From JBJXGC01 sp046154545 (GTDB lineage Bacteria > Chloroflexota > Dehalococcoidia > Tepidiformales > Tepidiformaceae): a stretch of DNA of 47,393 nucleotides. Where the stretch lies: contig JBJXGC010000126.1 of NCBI GenBank assembly GCA_046154545.1, forward strand, positions 1-47,393. Reading direction: 5' to 3'. Under the pieces are notes generated by a model. It searched no databases and had not been told where the DNA came from. It worked only from the letters and a program-made list of their open reading frames with translations. Position numbers and translations under genes: made by a program. Shown here piece by piece: positions 24,468-32,237 of the stretch. Position 1 is the stretch's first letter. Every line of letters begins with the position of its first letter.

Positions 24468-24803
24468 TTACCGATCCCGGCGCCAGCGCATCATGTCGCC
24501 CATCTGGCCCCACCCCCAGCCCCAATCGCCCGCCCAGGCCATCCAGCAGAGCATCGTCGCGGCGGCCGCGATGAGCACGAAGGCGATCGCGGCCACGAGC
24601 CATGGCGCCGGGCGCGACCCGCTCCCGGGGCCGCCCAGCTCACCCTCGATGCGCCGGTACTCCTCGGATGTGATCTCGCCCGAGGCGAGGCGCCGGCGGG
24701 CGACATCCATCGCCCCGTTCGCGGGGTGGCCGGGAGCGGTTTGGAACGCCGCCCAGGCGATGAGCGCGACGGCGGCGGCGAAGAAGACTGGCATCAGAAA
24801 CAT
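24468..24803 (-). CDS. Small membrane protein with SHOCT motif
   Basis: 111 residues from the ATG at 24803, with GGAGGG 5 nt upstream. Two hydrophobic helices (residues 1-22 and about 68-90) flank a SHOCT-type short helical motif, AMDVARRRLASGEITSEEYRRIEGEL, in which the pattern of leaf-like helices with GEIT/EEY is diagnostic. The C-terminal tail is rich in Trp, Gly and Met (WAGDWGWGWGQMG), which is unusual and may lie in the membrane interface. SHOCT motifs often mediate oligomerisation. It lies 59 bases upstream of priA on the same strand; a functional link is not evident. Confidence 0.75.
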   Translation of the reverse strand: MFLMPVFFAAAVALIAWAAFQTAPGHPANGAMDVARRRLASGEITSEEYRRIEGELGGPGSGSRPAPWLVAAIAFVLIAAAATMLCWMAWAGDWGWGWGQMGDMMRWRRDR

Positions 24804-24907
24804 CCCGACCCTCCTGCCCCCGCATTCTTTCGCGATCGACAGGCGGGCCGGAGCGGCCGAGAGGTCCCGATGCAGGGTCCGGAAGGCTCAACCCCGGAGC
24901 GGCGCCC

Positions 24908-25726
24908 TTAGTTGCCCCAAACGGTGCCGCCATCGACGTTGATCGCCTGCCCGGTCACCCACTTGCCCCGGTCCGAGACGAGGAACAGCGTCATCTCCGC
25001 GCACTCACTCCCGTCGCCGGCGTATCCCAGCGGGATCCGCTCCTTCACCACCCGTTGCCAGACTTCGCCCCGGCCCAGGTCATCCATGCGATAGGTGTCG
25101 ATGATCCCGGGGCAGAGGGCGTTGACGCGGATGCCGTTGCCGCCCAGTTCGAGCGCCATCGCCCGGCTCAGGGCGTTAATCCCGGCCTTGGATGAGGAGT
25201 AGGCCGCCGTGCTCGGCCCTGCGAGTTTGCTCGCTATCGAGGAGATGTTGACGATGCTCCCGCCCTCACCCTGGGCGACGAGCTGCCGGGCAGCCGCCCG
25301 GGAGAGGAGGAAGGTGCCGTCCAGGTTCGTGACGAGCACCTTTTTCCAGACGTCGTACGCGAGTTCGGTGACCGGGACGCGGTCCTCGCCCCGGGCGGCG
25401 CCGGCGTTGTTGACGACGATATCGAGCCGCCCGAACTCCTTGACCGTGCGCTTCACGAGGTCGTCGTTGCCCTCCTCGCTTGTTACGTCGGAGACGAGCG
25501 CGAGCACCTTGCCGCCCACTGCCCGCACTTCGCCGGCCACGCTCTCGATGTCCCGCCAGCCTGCCGCCTTCTCGTCGTCAGGGTAGCGGTCCGGCGAGCG
25601 TCCGGTGCCGGTGAGCACCACCGCGGCGCCCGCTTTCGCTAAGGTGACGGCGATCGGGCGGCCGATACTGCGCATCCGGCCCGCGCCAGTGACGATCGCG
25701 ACTTTCCCGGCAAGCTCCTGCTCCAT
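24908..25726 (-). CDS. SDR family oxidoreductase
   Basis: 272 residues with a slightly lengthened cofactor loop (TGAGRMRSIG, 13-22), a Ser/Thr/Arg-bearing TGTGRSPDRYP segment after beta-2 that would favour NADP, VNNAGAA, the catalytic Ser of NISSIAS, Tyr176 and Lys180 in AYSSSK, and the standard C-terminal GQAINVDGGTVWGN. The TGAGRxRSIGRPIAxxLA pattern is found in a group of bacterial SDRs annotated as glucose dehydrogenase or 3-oxoacyl-ACP reductase relatives. AAGGAG stands just before the ATG at 25726. It is divergent from the methyltransferase at 25863. Confidence 0.88.
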   Translation of the reverse strand: MEQELAGKVAIVTGAGRMRSIGRPIAVTLAKAGAAVVLTGTGRSPDRYPDDEKAAGWRDIESVAGEVRAVGGKVLALVSDVTSEEGNDDLVKRTVKEFGRLDIVVNNAGAARGEDRVPVTELAYDVWKKVLVTNLDGTFLLSRAAARQLVAQGEGGSIVNISSIASKLAGPSTAAYSSSKAGINALSRAMALELGGNGIRVNALCPGIIDTYRMDDLGRGEVWQRVVKERIPLGYAGDGSECAEMTLFLVSDRGKWVTGQAINVDGGTVWGN

Positions 25727-25849
25727 GGTGGCTCCTTTTTTGGGCGCATTGAGCGCCTGCCGGATTAAACGCTATCCAGGCCCGGCCGCCAAGCGCGCCG
25801 TCCCGTTTGCGTGCCCGGCCAGTGCGTCGTTTCTAGGGCGTTGACGTCC

Positions 25850-25855
25850 TACGCT
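25850..25855 (+). promoter_or_regulatory. TACGCT -10-like box 7 nt before a GTG start
   Basis: TACGCT is followed by seven bases and the GTG at 25863. The spacing again fits a leaderless transcript, here for the methyltransferase-plsX pair. The -35 is not recognisable, so support is by analogy with other starts in this window. Confidence 0.3.
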
Positions 25856-25862
25856 CGGTTTC

Positions 25863-26627
25863 GTGGACGACCCCTACGCCATCGACGCGCGCTACTACGA
25901 CCTCGTGCATGCCCAGCACACCGCCGACATCGGCCTTTGGCTGTCGTATGCGGGCCGTACCGAGCGGCCGGTCCTCGAAATGGGGACGGGCACGGGCCGG
26001 ATCGCGATCGCCCTCGCCCTCGCCGGGCACAGGGTCACCGCTTTCGACCCGTCCGCCGCCATGCTCGCCGTCGCCCGGAAGAAAGCGGAAGACGAGGGGG
26101 TCGATATCGACTTCCAGGAAGGGACGATCGAGCAGTTGGCACTGCCGCCCGGTGAATACGGATTCGTGCTCGTACCCCAGGATGTCTTCCTCTACTGCGC
26201 CGACGCTGAGGCCCAGGTCGCCACGCTCGAGGCCCTGGCGTCGTGCATGCACTTCAACGCTACCCTCGCTCTCGACCTGCCAGGGCCGGCCCTCTGGCTC
26301 GACCCCGGGGGAAACGGCCAGTCCATCCTCGCCTGGAGCGGCGAGACGGACGATGGCCAGCGGTTGGACGTGCTCCACGTCAGTGAGGACGACCTCGCGG
26401 ACCAGGCGCGCTGGCTCCGCGTGACCTACGAACGCGTTGGCGGCGACGGCATCGTGAGGCGCGAGCAGAGCGAACACCTCCTCCGCTACGTCTACCCCGC
26501 CGAAGCCGCCCACCTCTTCCGCCTGGCCGGACTTCAGCTGAACGGCCTCTACGGCGATTACGATCTCGGGCCGTTGACCAATGACAGCGATCGGATGATC
26601 GTTGTGGCCGCGAGGAGGGGCGGATGA
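25863..26627 (+). CDS. Class I SAM-dependent methyltransferase
   Basis: 254 residues from GTG 25863. The Rossmann-like methyltransferase core begins with YDLVHAQHTADIGLWLSYA, then motif I VLEMGTGTGRIAIALA, which binds SAM, an acidic residue at the end of beta-2 (VTAFDPSAAML), and motif IV around YGFVLVPQDVFLY. The layout suggests a small-molecule methyltransferase of the Methyltransf_25 type. The substrate cannot be read. The stop overlaps the plsX start by four bases (ATGA), so it is translated together with a phospholipid-synthesis gene; a link to lipid or acyl metabolism is only inference. Confidence 0.82.
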   Translation: MDDPYAIDARYYDLVHAQHTADIGLWLSYAGRTERPVLEMGTGTGRIAIALALAGHRVTAFDPSAAMLAVARKKAEDEGVDIDFQEGTIEQLALPPGEYGFVLVPQDVFLYCADAEAQVATLEALASCMHFNATLALDLPGPALWLDPGGNGQSILAWSGETDDGQRLDVLHVSEDDLADQARWLRVTYERVGGDGIVRREQSEHLLRYVYPAEAAHLFRLAGLQLNGLYGDYDLGPLTNDSDRMIVVAARRGG

Positions 26628-27670
26628 CCGTGCGAATCGTCGTTGACGCCATGGGTGGCGACCAGGCCCCGATGGACATCGTGGCCGGCGCACTGATGGC
26701 TGTCGGCACCCTCGATGTCGACCTCATCCTCGTCGGCCAGACGGAGGCCATCCGCCAGGAGCTCGTCGGCACCGGCGAGATGCCGGCGCTGCGCATCGTC
26801 GCGGCGCGCGACATTATCGAGATGGAAGATCACCCGACTGAGGCAGTCCGGGCAAAGCCAGAGGCCTCGATTAACGTGGGGCTGCGGCTCGTCAAGAGTG
26901 GAGAGGCGGACGCCTTCGTGACGGCCGGAAACACGGGCGCCAGCATGGCGGCCGCGTTGCTCACGTTGGGCCGTGTCCGCGGTATCGGCCGCCCGGCCCT
27001 CGCCCTCCCCTATTCCACCATCACCGGCAAGGCGAAGCTCATCCTGGATGTCGGTGCGAATGCTGACTGCCGGCCGATCCACCTCGTCCAGTTCGCCCAT
27101 ATGGGAGCGGGGTATGTGGAGCGCATGTTTGGCATCGAGCAGCCCCGAGTTGGATTGCTCTCAATTGGCGAGGAAGAGACGAAGGGGAGCCAGCTCACCA
27201 TCGAAGTGCACGCCGCCTTACGCGCCAGCCGCCTCAACTTCATCGGAAATGTCGAGGGCAACGAAATGCTGCGCGACAGCTCCGATGTCGTCGTCACGGA
27301 TGGGTTCACCGGCAACGTCATGTTAAAGACGGTTGAGGGCGTGGCCGAGGCGATGTTCGACGAGGTACGCAAGGCGGCCGAGCTCACGCCCTGGAACCGG
27401 GCCGCCGGGCTGATCCTGAAGTCTGAGCTGCGCAAGGTTCGCCGCCGCCTCGATTACTCCGAGTACGGCGGAGTGCAGCTCCTGGGTGTCGATGGCGTCG
27501 TCGTGATCGCCCACGGCCGCTCCAACGCCCGCGCGATATACAACGCCATCAGGGCTGCCAGGGATGCCGTCCGCCAGAAAGTGCTCGACGCGGTCCGTGA
27601 AATCGCGACGGAGATTCCGGCCCGTGCTGCGGCAGCCGACGCGGTTGAGCTCGAGCCGGACGATCAGTGA
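26624..27670 (+). CDS. plsX: Phosphate acyltransferase PlsX
   Basis: 348 residues. Makes acyl-phosphate from acyl-ACP for PlsY in the first step of phospholipid synthesis, at the cytosolic membrane face. The N-terminal VDAMGGDQAP is the family signature; also seen are AGNTGASMAAALLTLGRV, LDVGANADCRP, LSIGEEETKGSQLT, GNVEGNEML, the VVTDGFTGNVMLKT segment and the end region YGGVQLLGVDGVVVIAHGRS. Length is typical. The usual neighbours (rpmF upstream, fabD or acpP downstream) are absent; instead it is coupled to a methyltransferase, and fabD-fabF lie about 24 kb away on the other strand. Confidence 0.95.
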   Translation: MTVRIVVDAMGGDQAPMDIVAGALMAVGTLDVDLILVGQTEAIRQELVGTGEMPALRIVAARDIIEMEDHPTEAVRAKPEASINVGLRLVKSGEADAFVTAGNTGASMAAALLTLGRVRGIGRPALALPYSTITGKAKLILDVGANADCRPIHLVQFAHMGAGYVERMFGIEQPRVGLLSIGEEETKGSQLTIEVHAALRASRLNFIGNVEGNEMLRDSSDVVVTDGFTGNVMLKTVEGVAEAMFDEVRKAAELTPWNRAAGLILKSELRKVRRRLDYSEYGGVQLLGVDGVVVIAHGRSNARAIYNAIRAARDAVRQKVLDAVREIATEIPARAAAADAVELEPDDQ

Positions 27671-27758
27671 TCTCATGAGCCGTGGCGCGCCGCCCGCATC
27701 CCGGTTAGCGGGAGTACCTGCTGCAATACTTCGTTAATCGGCGAAACGCACGCTGGTT

Positions 27759-27787
27759 TTGCAATGCTCGCCGCGCGCTCGTATCAT
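27759..27787 (+). promoter_or_regulatory. Promoter of a leaderless CxxC protein gene
   Basis: TTGCAA (27759-27764), a 17-base spacer, and TATCAT (27782-27787). The box ends six bases before the ATG at 27794, so transcription should begin at the start codon. This is the clearest full -35/-10 pair among the leaderless candidates in the window. Confidence 0.55.
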
Positions 27788-27793
27788 CCCCAT

Positions 27794-28087
27794 ATGCCCA
27801 TACAAGATAGTTGGGTTGAGTTATGGCTTCGGCGCTACTGTGCGCCAGGGGCACACAGCTTCCGCCGCTTGCGGGACGACGTTCGAGTCTGCGCGGAGTG
27901 CCTCAAAGAGGAGCTCCTTGATGGCGCCACCTGCCTCGTGTGTGGAATCCCTGGAGAAGTCGATGCGACGCTCCGGCATGAGGGCGTCCCTGGCGCGAGT
28001 GCCCGTGGGCGGCTCTGCGGTCCCTGCCTCGACGAGTTCGCCTCGCGGTACGTGATCAAAGGATGGTCGGTTCAGGTCGCGTCCTGA
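27794..28087 (+). CDS. Small protein with three CxxC pairs (zinc-ribbon-like)
   Basis: 97 residues starting MPIQDSWVELWLRRYC. Three CxxC pairs (Cys33/36, Cys47/50, Cys75/78) plus Cys16 point to one or two structural zinc sites. The pattern RVCAEC-x10-CLVC resembles a treble-clef or ribbon knuckle. No catalytic motif, signal peptide or membrane helix. An in-frame ATG at 27764 exists but lies in the promoter spacer, so the start at 27794 is preferred, and the transcript would be leaderless. Its last 16 bases overlap the end of the convergent DUF5317 gene. I do not recognise the family; nucleic-acid or protein binding is possible. Confidence 0.65.
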   Translation: MPIQDSWVELWLRRYCAPGAHSFRRLRDDVRVCAECLKEELLDGATCLVCGIPGEVDATLRHEGVPGASARGRLCGPCLDEFASRYVIKGWSVQVAS

Positions 28088-28662
28088 GCCGACCCCGGTT
28101 CCGCTGGCCGGCCTCGCCTCGCGCCGTCTCCGATGAAGACAAGAAGGACGATTTGCACCGCCGCGGCGGCCAGGCCAGCGAAGGCCACGAAGTCGCCGAT
28201 GCTGTAGATGTTCGTCCCGTACGCGGGTAGATCGACCACGTACCGGTCGGAGAGTGGCTCAAAGTGGATGTCGCGCCTGAGAAGGACGATGTCCTTCGAA
28301 TTGGGCACCTGCCGCCCGATATCCGCTCCGGTCACCTGCGGGAATGCGCCAGACTCTTCGATCACTTCCCATGCGACCGGCATCAGTCCACCGTGGCTCG
28401 CCATCGGGACGAAGTTCAGAAGCACCCCAAGGGCGAGTAACCAGGCGCCGTAGTACCGCCGGAAATGAACGGCCACAACCACGACGAGGGCTGTGCTGAT
28501 AAAAAAAATCGCCCGGCGCAGGTCGGCGGGTGCGCCGTCCTGGCCGAGCGTTGTGACGGCAAACCGCTGCACGCCGAAGATGAGGAGTGCAGCGGCCAGC
28601 CAGGCAGCGTCACCAACACGCCCTTTGGGCATTCGAACGGAGCGGAGTGCAGTGCCTGCCAT
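28072..28662 (-). CDS. DUF5317-family membrane protein
   Basis: 196 residues from the ATG at 28662. Helices at about 15-35, 45-65 and 68-85 are followed by an outside loop and a last helix. Conserved features of the DUF5317 family are visible: LNFVPMASHGGLMPVAWE (family N-x-GGxMPV), and near the end IYSIGDFVAFAGLAAA (family vFSIGDxxIxxG). The loop between, with LLRRDIHFEPLSDRY, is long. Function unknown. A TATAAT box 7 nt before the ATG supports this start over upstream ones. The gene lies directly downstream of the micro-peptide ORF and the BTAD regulator, all on the minus strand. Confidence 0.7.
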   Translation of the reverse strand: MAGTALRSVRMPKGRVGDAAWLAAALLIFGVQRFAVTTLGQDGAPADLRRAIFFISTALVVVVAVHFRRYYGAWLLALGVLLNFVPMASHGGLMPVAWEVIEESGAFPQVTGADIGRQVPNSKDIVLLRRDIHFEPLSDRYVVDLPAYGTNIYSIGDFVAFAGLAAAAVQIVLLVFIGDGARRGRPAEPGSAQDAT

Positions 28663-28669
28663 TGAGCCG

Positions 28670-28675
28670 ATTATA
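28670..28675 (-). promoter_or_regulatory. Consensus TATAAT 7 nt before the DUF5317 start
   Basis: A perfect TATAAT on the minus strand, seven bases from the ATG at 28662. It fits a leaderless transcript with its own promoter between the micro-peptide ORF and the DUF5317 gene. No matching -35 hexamer is seen at 16-18 bases. Confidence 0.5.
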
Positions 28676-28705
28676 CGGCCGAACCGCTCGCGCGGCGCTG
28701 GTGGC

Positions 28706-28795
28706 CTACCAGTGCTGGAACGGGGCGACGCCAGCGACGGCGACGGCTCCAAGCGAAGCCAGGGCGAAGACGGCGGTGAGAAGACGTGTTTTCAT
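28706..28795 (-). CDS. 29-residue signal-peptide-like micro-ORF
   Basis: Starts at the ATG at 28795 with an excellent ribosome binding site (GGGAGGG, 28804-28810, 8 nt away) and ends with TAG. The product begins MKTR, continues with a hydrophobic Ala/Leu/Val core ending AVAVAG, and finishes VAPFQHW. This is the shape of an export signal followed by a very short mature peptide, or of a single small membrane helix. It lies 193 bases downstream of the large BTAD/TPR regulator on the same strand. Relative to its start, an AT-rich stretch with repeats lies upstream. Whether it is translated is unproven; a role as a signal peptide sensed by the regulator is a hypothesis. Confidence 0.5.
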   Translation of the reverse strand: MKTRLLTAVFALASLGAVAVAGVAPFQHW

Positions 28796-28844
28796 GAGTG
28801 TGACCCTCCCGATGTGTAGTACTTGAGAGCACAATACCTCGCCA

Positions 28845-28865
28845 GTTCTCGCGAGGTTCTCGCGA
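28845..28865. repeat. Tandem GTTCTCGCGA repeat upstream of the micro-ORF
   Basis: GTTCTCGCGA occurs at 28845-28854 and again at 28856-28865, an 11-base period (one helical turn). Each contains the dyad TCGCGA. It lies 50-70 bases before the micro-ORF start, where an activator or repressor would bind. The surrounding 28800-28935 interval is visibly more AT-rich than the rest of the window. Confidence 0.5.
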
Positions 28866-28988
28866 AAACCGGCAGTGCACCATGAGAGTGTGTTAAATGT
28901 ACGCACTTATTAGGTAAAATATACGTCATAAGGGAGCGTGGTGTTAGCTAATCGGGAGAATGCCGATATCGGCGCGCAGGAGCGTCTG

Positions 28989-31900
28989 TTAGACGGCGTG
29001 TCCGGATGCGATCCGGGTGCGCAGGTCCCGCGCGCGCGCCGACAGGGCGATTCCGTAGTCCCGTTGGAGGGCACGGCCGTAATCGTCGAGGAAGGCGAGT
29101 GCGACCGCCGGCTGGCCCGCCCGCGCGCGGTACGCCGCGAGCTGATAGGCCGCCTCTTCGTTCGCGCCGTCCCGTGCGAGAAGCTGTTGCATGCAGCTCG
29201 CGGCCGCCTCGTAGTCGCTCTTCGCGGCGTAGTACCCGGCCAGCGTGGCCAGCGACTCCTGGGCGCGTTGGTCGATCCGCTGCCGGAGGGTGCCGGCCCA
29301 CTCCGAGTAGAACGCCTCGCCAAAGGGCCCCCGGTACAGCTCGAGGGCCTGCTGATGTAACCGGGCGCGCTCATCCGAGCCGGCCGGCAGCTCTGTGGCC
29401 CGGGCCAGGATCGACTGGAATTCCTCGATGTCCCAGCAGAACTCCCCCTCGGGATTGAGCAGGTAGGCGCCATCGCGCTTGATCACGCTGTCGTGGTATA
29501 GCGCCTTTCGCACGCGGTAGAGATTGGAGTGAAACGCGCTGTTGCATTTCTCCATCTCCAGTTCGGGGTACAGGCGCTCCACCGCCTTTTCCTTGCGCAG
29601 GCCGTCCCGATTGGCGAGGAAGAGGAAGAACAGCTCCTTGGACTTCAGGCTCGCCCACACCTCGTCCGACACTTCCCGGCCGCCGACGGCCACACGCATC
29701 TGGCCCAGGCTCTGGATGCTGACGCGGGGATAGCGGCGGGCCTCGCCGTGAGCGCCCTGGTCCTGTTCACCGAACGTCTGGCGCTCGAGAAGGTCGCGGA
29801 AGGCCGGGCCGAGGTTGCCCCGAGCGGCCGCCCACTGGGCAAACATCGGGTGTTCGCGCATCACCGGGATGAGGACGCCGAGGGTCCACGGTTCGCCGCC
29901 GGTCTCGGCCAGGCGGCCTAGCGCGTGTTGCGCTTCCGTTCGTTCATGCGCGCGGAAGTGGCAGAGGGCGAGGCGGTAGAGGGCCACCCGCAGGGTCGCC
30001 TCAGCCGAGATCCCCGTGAGCATTTCGATCGCCTGGTGAAGGGCCGAGATTGCGCTCCGATTGTCGTCCGCCGCCGAGTGGACGCTGCTCTGCGTGAGCA
30101 GGCAGGTCGCTTCCTCGAACGGCGTACCGACCGACTCGGCGATGAGGAGCGCCCGTTGAGCGAAGTAGTCCGCCTGTTGGATATCACCCTGCGCCAGCAG
30201 GCAGCCGGCCAGCCCGGCGATCGAAAGCGATGCCAGCGTTTCGTCCGGCACCTCTTCGGCGCAAATCCGGATAGCCTCTTCGAAGCTCTCCCGGGCCGAG
30301 TCGAACCTTCCGAGGGCGAAGCTGGCTTCCGCCAGTGAGGCTGTCGCATAGGCAAGGTTGCGCTGGTTTTCGCAGGCTTTCGCCTCATTCACCGCTTCTT
30401 CGAGGGTAGCGACGGCGCTCGGGAAGTCCCCAACCGAAAGGTGCGCCATCCCGAGGTTGTTCAATACCCAGCCGAGGTTCGACGTGCGCCCCGTCTCACG
30501 CCAGCCGTGCGCCGCCCGCGTGAGCTCGTTCACTGCCGCCGGTGCGGCACCCCGCATCGCCAGGAGTTGGCCCAGCGTCGAACTCGCGAGCAGCCGCAGT
30601 GTCGATGACCTGGCATCGTCGCAAACGTCCAGGCAGCGGTGGAGGAGGCGCTCGGCGCCGATGAAGTCTGAGTCAGCCTGCAACAACCACTGGGCCCGGA
30701 AGTAGGCCATCTCCGCCACTAACAACCGGTCCTCAGGCGGGTCCACCCGCTCGAATTCGCCGAACAGTGCCCGCATTTCGTCGCCCCGGCCCAGCAGCCG
30801 GAGCGCCCGGTGGCGAGCGAAGAGCGCGTCGATGCGCGCCGTCGGATCGGCCTCCGCGAGGCTAGAGATGGACTCCGCTTCGCCCAGCGCTTCACCAGGC
30901 CGGCCCGTGTGGGCGAGCACACGCGCCCGCAGGGCGCGTAGCCCCTGGTCGTCTTCATAATCCCCGGCAGCGAGGCCGCCATATGCGCGGCCGAGCAAGG
31001 CGAACTGCCCGGCGTTCACCAGTTCGCGGCCCTGGCGCCGCACGATTTCGAGGAGCACGTCGGTGAGGTGCGCGTCCCGTGCCGTCTCAATGGCGCCCGA
31101 GAGGTCGCCGGCCGCCTCCAGGTGACGCGCCACCAGGCACGCACGCCTGGCGAAGGCATCGGGATCAGTCCGCTCGGCCGCTCCATAAAGGAACTGGCGC
31201 AACAGTGGATTGAGGCGGACATCCCCTCGTTCCAGGTACTCGACGAGGAAGTCGAACCGCTCGAGCCAGCGGAGCGTTGTCAGCCACTGCTCCCGCCCGG
31301 CGAGCGTCTCGGCCAGCTCCTTCTCGATCGTCAGGGGGATCGACACCGCCAGCAGAGCGCCCTTTACCTCCTCGGGGACGGCATCCCAGATCTCGGTCGC
31401 GAGGTACTGCTCCCAGGCAGCCATCGTCCTGGCGCGGTCGCCGTGGCTGACAGAGCCCGCCACGACCGCCAGCACCGCCGCCGGCCAGCCGAGCGTGTCG
31501 CGATGGGTCGCCGCGGCGTCGATCACTTGCCCGGCCGCGAGCGTGGCGACCTCGTCTTCGCTGAACGCCAGGTCGGCGCTGCCGATGACGGTGCATTCGC
31601 CTGTAGCGATGCGGGTATCGAACAACGTCAGGCGAGGCAGCGCCCGGCCGCAGAGGATCATCTCGGCGCCCTCTGGCAGCGTTTCGATGAGCCAGCCAAG
31701 GATCTCGGTGGCGTCTTCAGCGCCTTCGAGTTCGTGCATATTGTCGATGGCGATGAGCAAGGGCGTTGCCGCGGCCGCGGTCGCGACTCGCATGGCGACG
31801 GCGATGTACGCGCGCAGGTCGTCGAGCTTCTCGGAAGTCGCCGGCCCGGCCGGGCAAAGGTCGCCAGCCACGGCTGTGGCTAGCTGCCGGGCGAAGACGT

Positions 31901-32144
31901 CCGGCGAATTGCAGGACCCGTCCAGGGACAGCCAGCAGACCTCGAAATCGACCTCGGCCACGAACGACGCGAGCAGCGCGGTCTTGCCGAAGCCGGCCGG
32001 CGCGTGGATCACCGTGAGGCCGTTCCCAATCGCCCCGTGGAGCCGGTTGGTCAGCCGCGGGCGCGCCAACATCGACTTGCGCAGCCGTGGCACGGAGAAA
32101 CGGCCGGAGTTCACGCCACTCACTGGCGGCATCGTAACGTCCAT
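28989..32144 (-). CDS. Large ATPase/TPR transcriptional regulator with C-terminal winged helix and BTAD domain
   Basis: 1051 residues from the ATG at 32144, preceded by GGAGG; a TTG at 32180 is in frame but is part of a TTGACA-like sequence. Order: MalT-like STAND NTPase with Walker A HAPAGFGKTALL (Lys54) and the Walker-B region LLIAIDNMHELE (about 150); a winged-helix region around 320; a long stretch of TPR-like helices (about 380-790); then an OmpR/SARP-type winged helix starting at about 804 (VSIQSLGQMRVAVGG, with SKELFFLFLANRDG); and a BTAD domain (about 900-1051) with LYRGPFGEAFYSEW. Such proteins act as ligand-gated transcription activators. Here the DNA-binding domain is at the C-terminal side, not at the N-terminus as in SARPs. 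No DNA target is known. Confidence 0.85.
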   Translation of the reverse strand: MDVTMPPVSGVNSGRFSVPRLRKSMLARPRLTNRLHGAIGNGLTVIHAPAGFGKTALLASFVAEVDFEVCWLSLDGSCNSPDVFARQLATAVAGDLCPAGPATSEKLDDLRAYIAVAMRVATAAAATPLLIAIDNMHELEGAEDATEILGWLIETLPEGAEMILCGRALPRLTLFDTRIATGECTVIGSADLAFSEDEVATLAAGQVIDAAATHRDTLGWPAAVLAVVAGSVSHGDRARTMAAWEQYLATEIWDAVPEEVKGALLAVSIPLTIEKELAETLAGREQWLTTLRWLERFDFLVEYLERGDVRLNPLLRQFLYGAAERTDPDAFARRACLVARHLEAAGDLSGAIETARDAHLTDVLLEIVRRQGRELVNAGQFALLGRAYGGLAAGDYEDDQGLRALRARVLAHTGRPGEALGEAESISSLAEADPTARIDALFARHRALRLLGRGDEMRALFGEFERVDPPEDRLLVAEMAYFRAQWLLQADSDFIGAERLLHRCLDVCDDARSSTLRLLASSTLGQLLAMRGAAPAAVNELTRAAHGWRETGRTSNLGWVLNNLGMAHLSVGDFPSAVATLEEAVNEAKACENQRNLAYATASLAEASFALGRFDSARESFEEAIRICAEEVPDETLASLSIAGLAGCLLAQGDIQQADYFAQRALLIAESVGTPFEEATCLLTQSSVHSAADDNRSAISALHQAIEMLTGISAEATLRVALYRLALCHFRAHERTEAQHALGRLAETGGEPWTLGVLIPVMREHPMFAQWAAARGNLGPAFRDLLERQTFGEQDQGAHGEARRYPRVSIQSLGQMRVAVGGREVSDEVWASLKSKELFFLFLANRDGLRKEKAVERLYPELEMEKCNSAFHSNLYRVRKALYHDSVIKRDGAYLLNPEGEFCWDIEEFQSILARATELPAGSDERARLHQQALELYRGPFGEAFYSEWAGTLRQRIDQRAQESLATLAGYYAAKSDYEAAASCMQQLLARDGANEEAAYQLAAYRARAGQPAVALAFLDDYGRALQRDYGIALSARARDLRTRIASGHAV

Positions 32145-32163
32145 GGTCCTCCACGGCCACTCA

Positions 32164-32198
32164 GGGGATACCCTTGTCAATGCGGGGGGAATACCCTT
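32164..32198. repeat. Two copies of GGGG(A)ATACCCTT in the regulator's promoter region
   Basis: GGGGATACCCTT (32164-32175) and GGGGAATACCCTT (32186-32198) are near-identical direct repeats with start points 22 bases apart, each with an internal GGG/CCC dyad. They lie 20-55 bases upstream of the regulator's ATG. Two-turn spacing on one DNA face suggests a binding site, perhaps for autoregulation. Confidence 0.5.
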
Positions 32199-32237
32199 AG
32201 CTGCCCAACTGGGAAAAGCGCGATCCGCCGCGCGCCT

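Noticed and set aside
32144..32180. TTG at 32180 as start of the BTAD regulator
   Set aside because: It is part of TTGACA and has no ribosome binding site, whereas the ATG at 32144 follows GGAGG directly.
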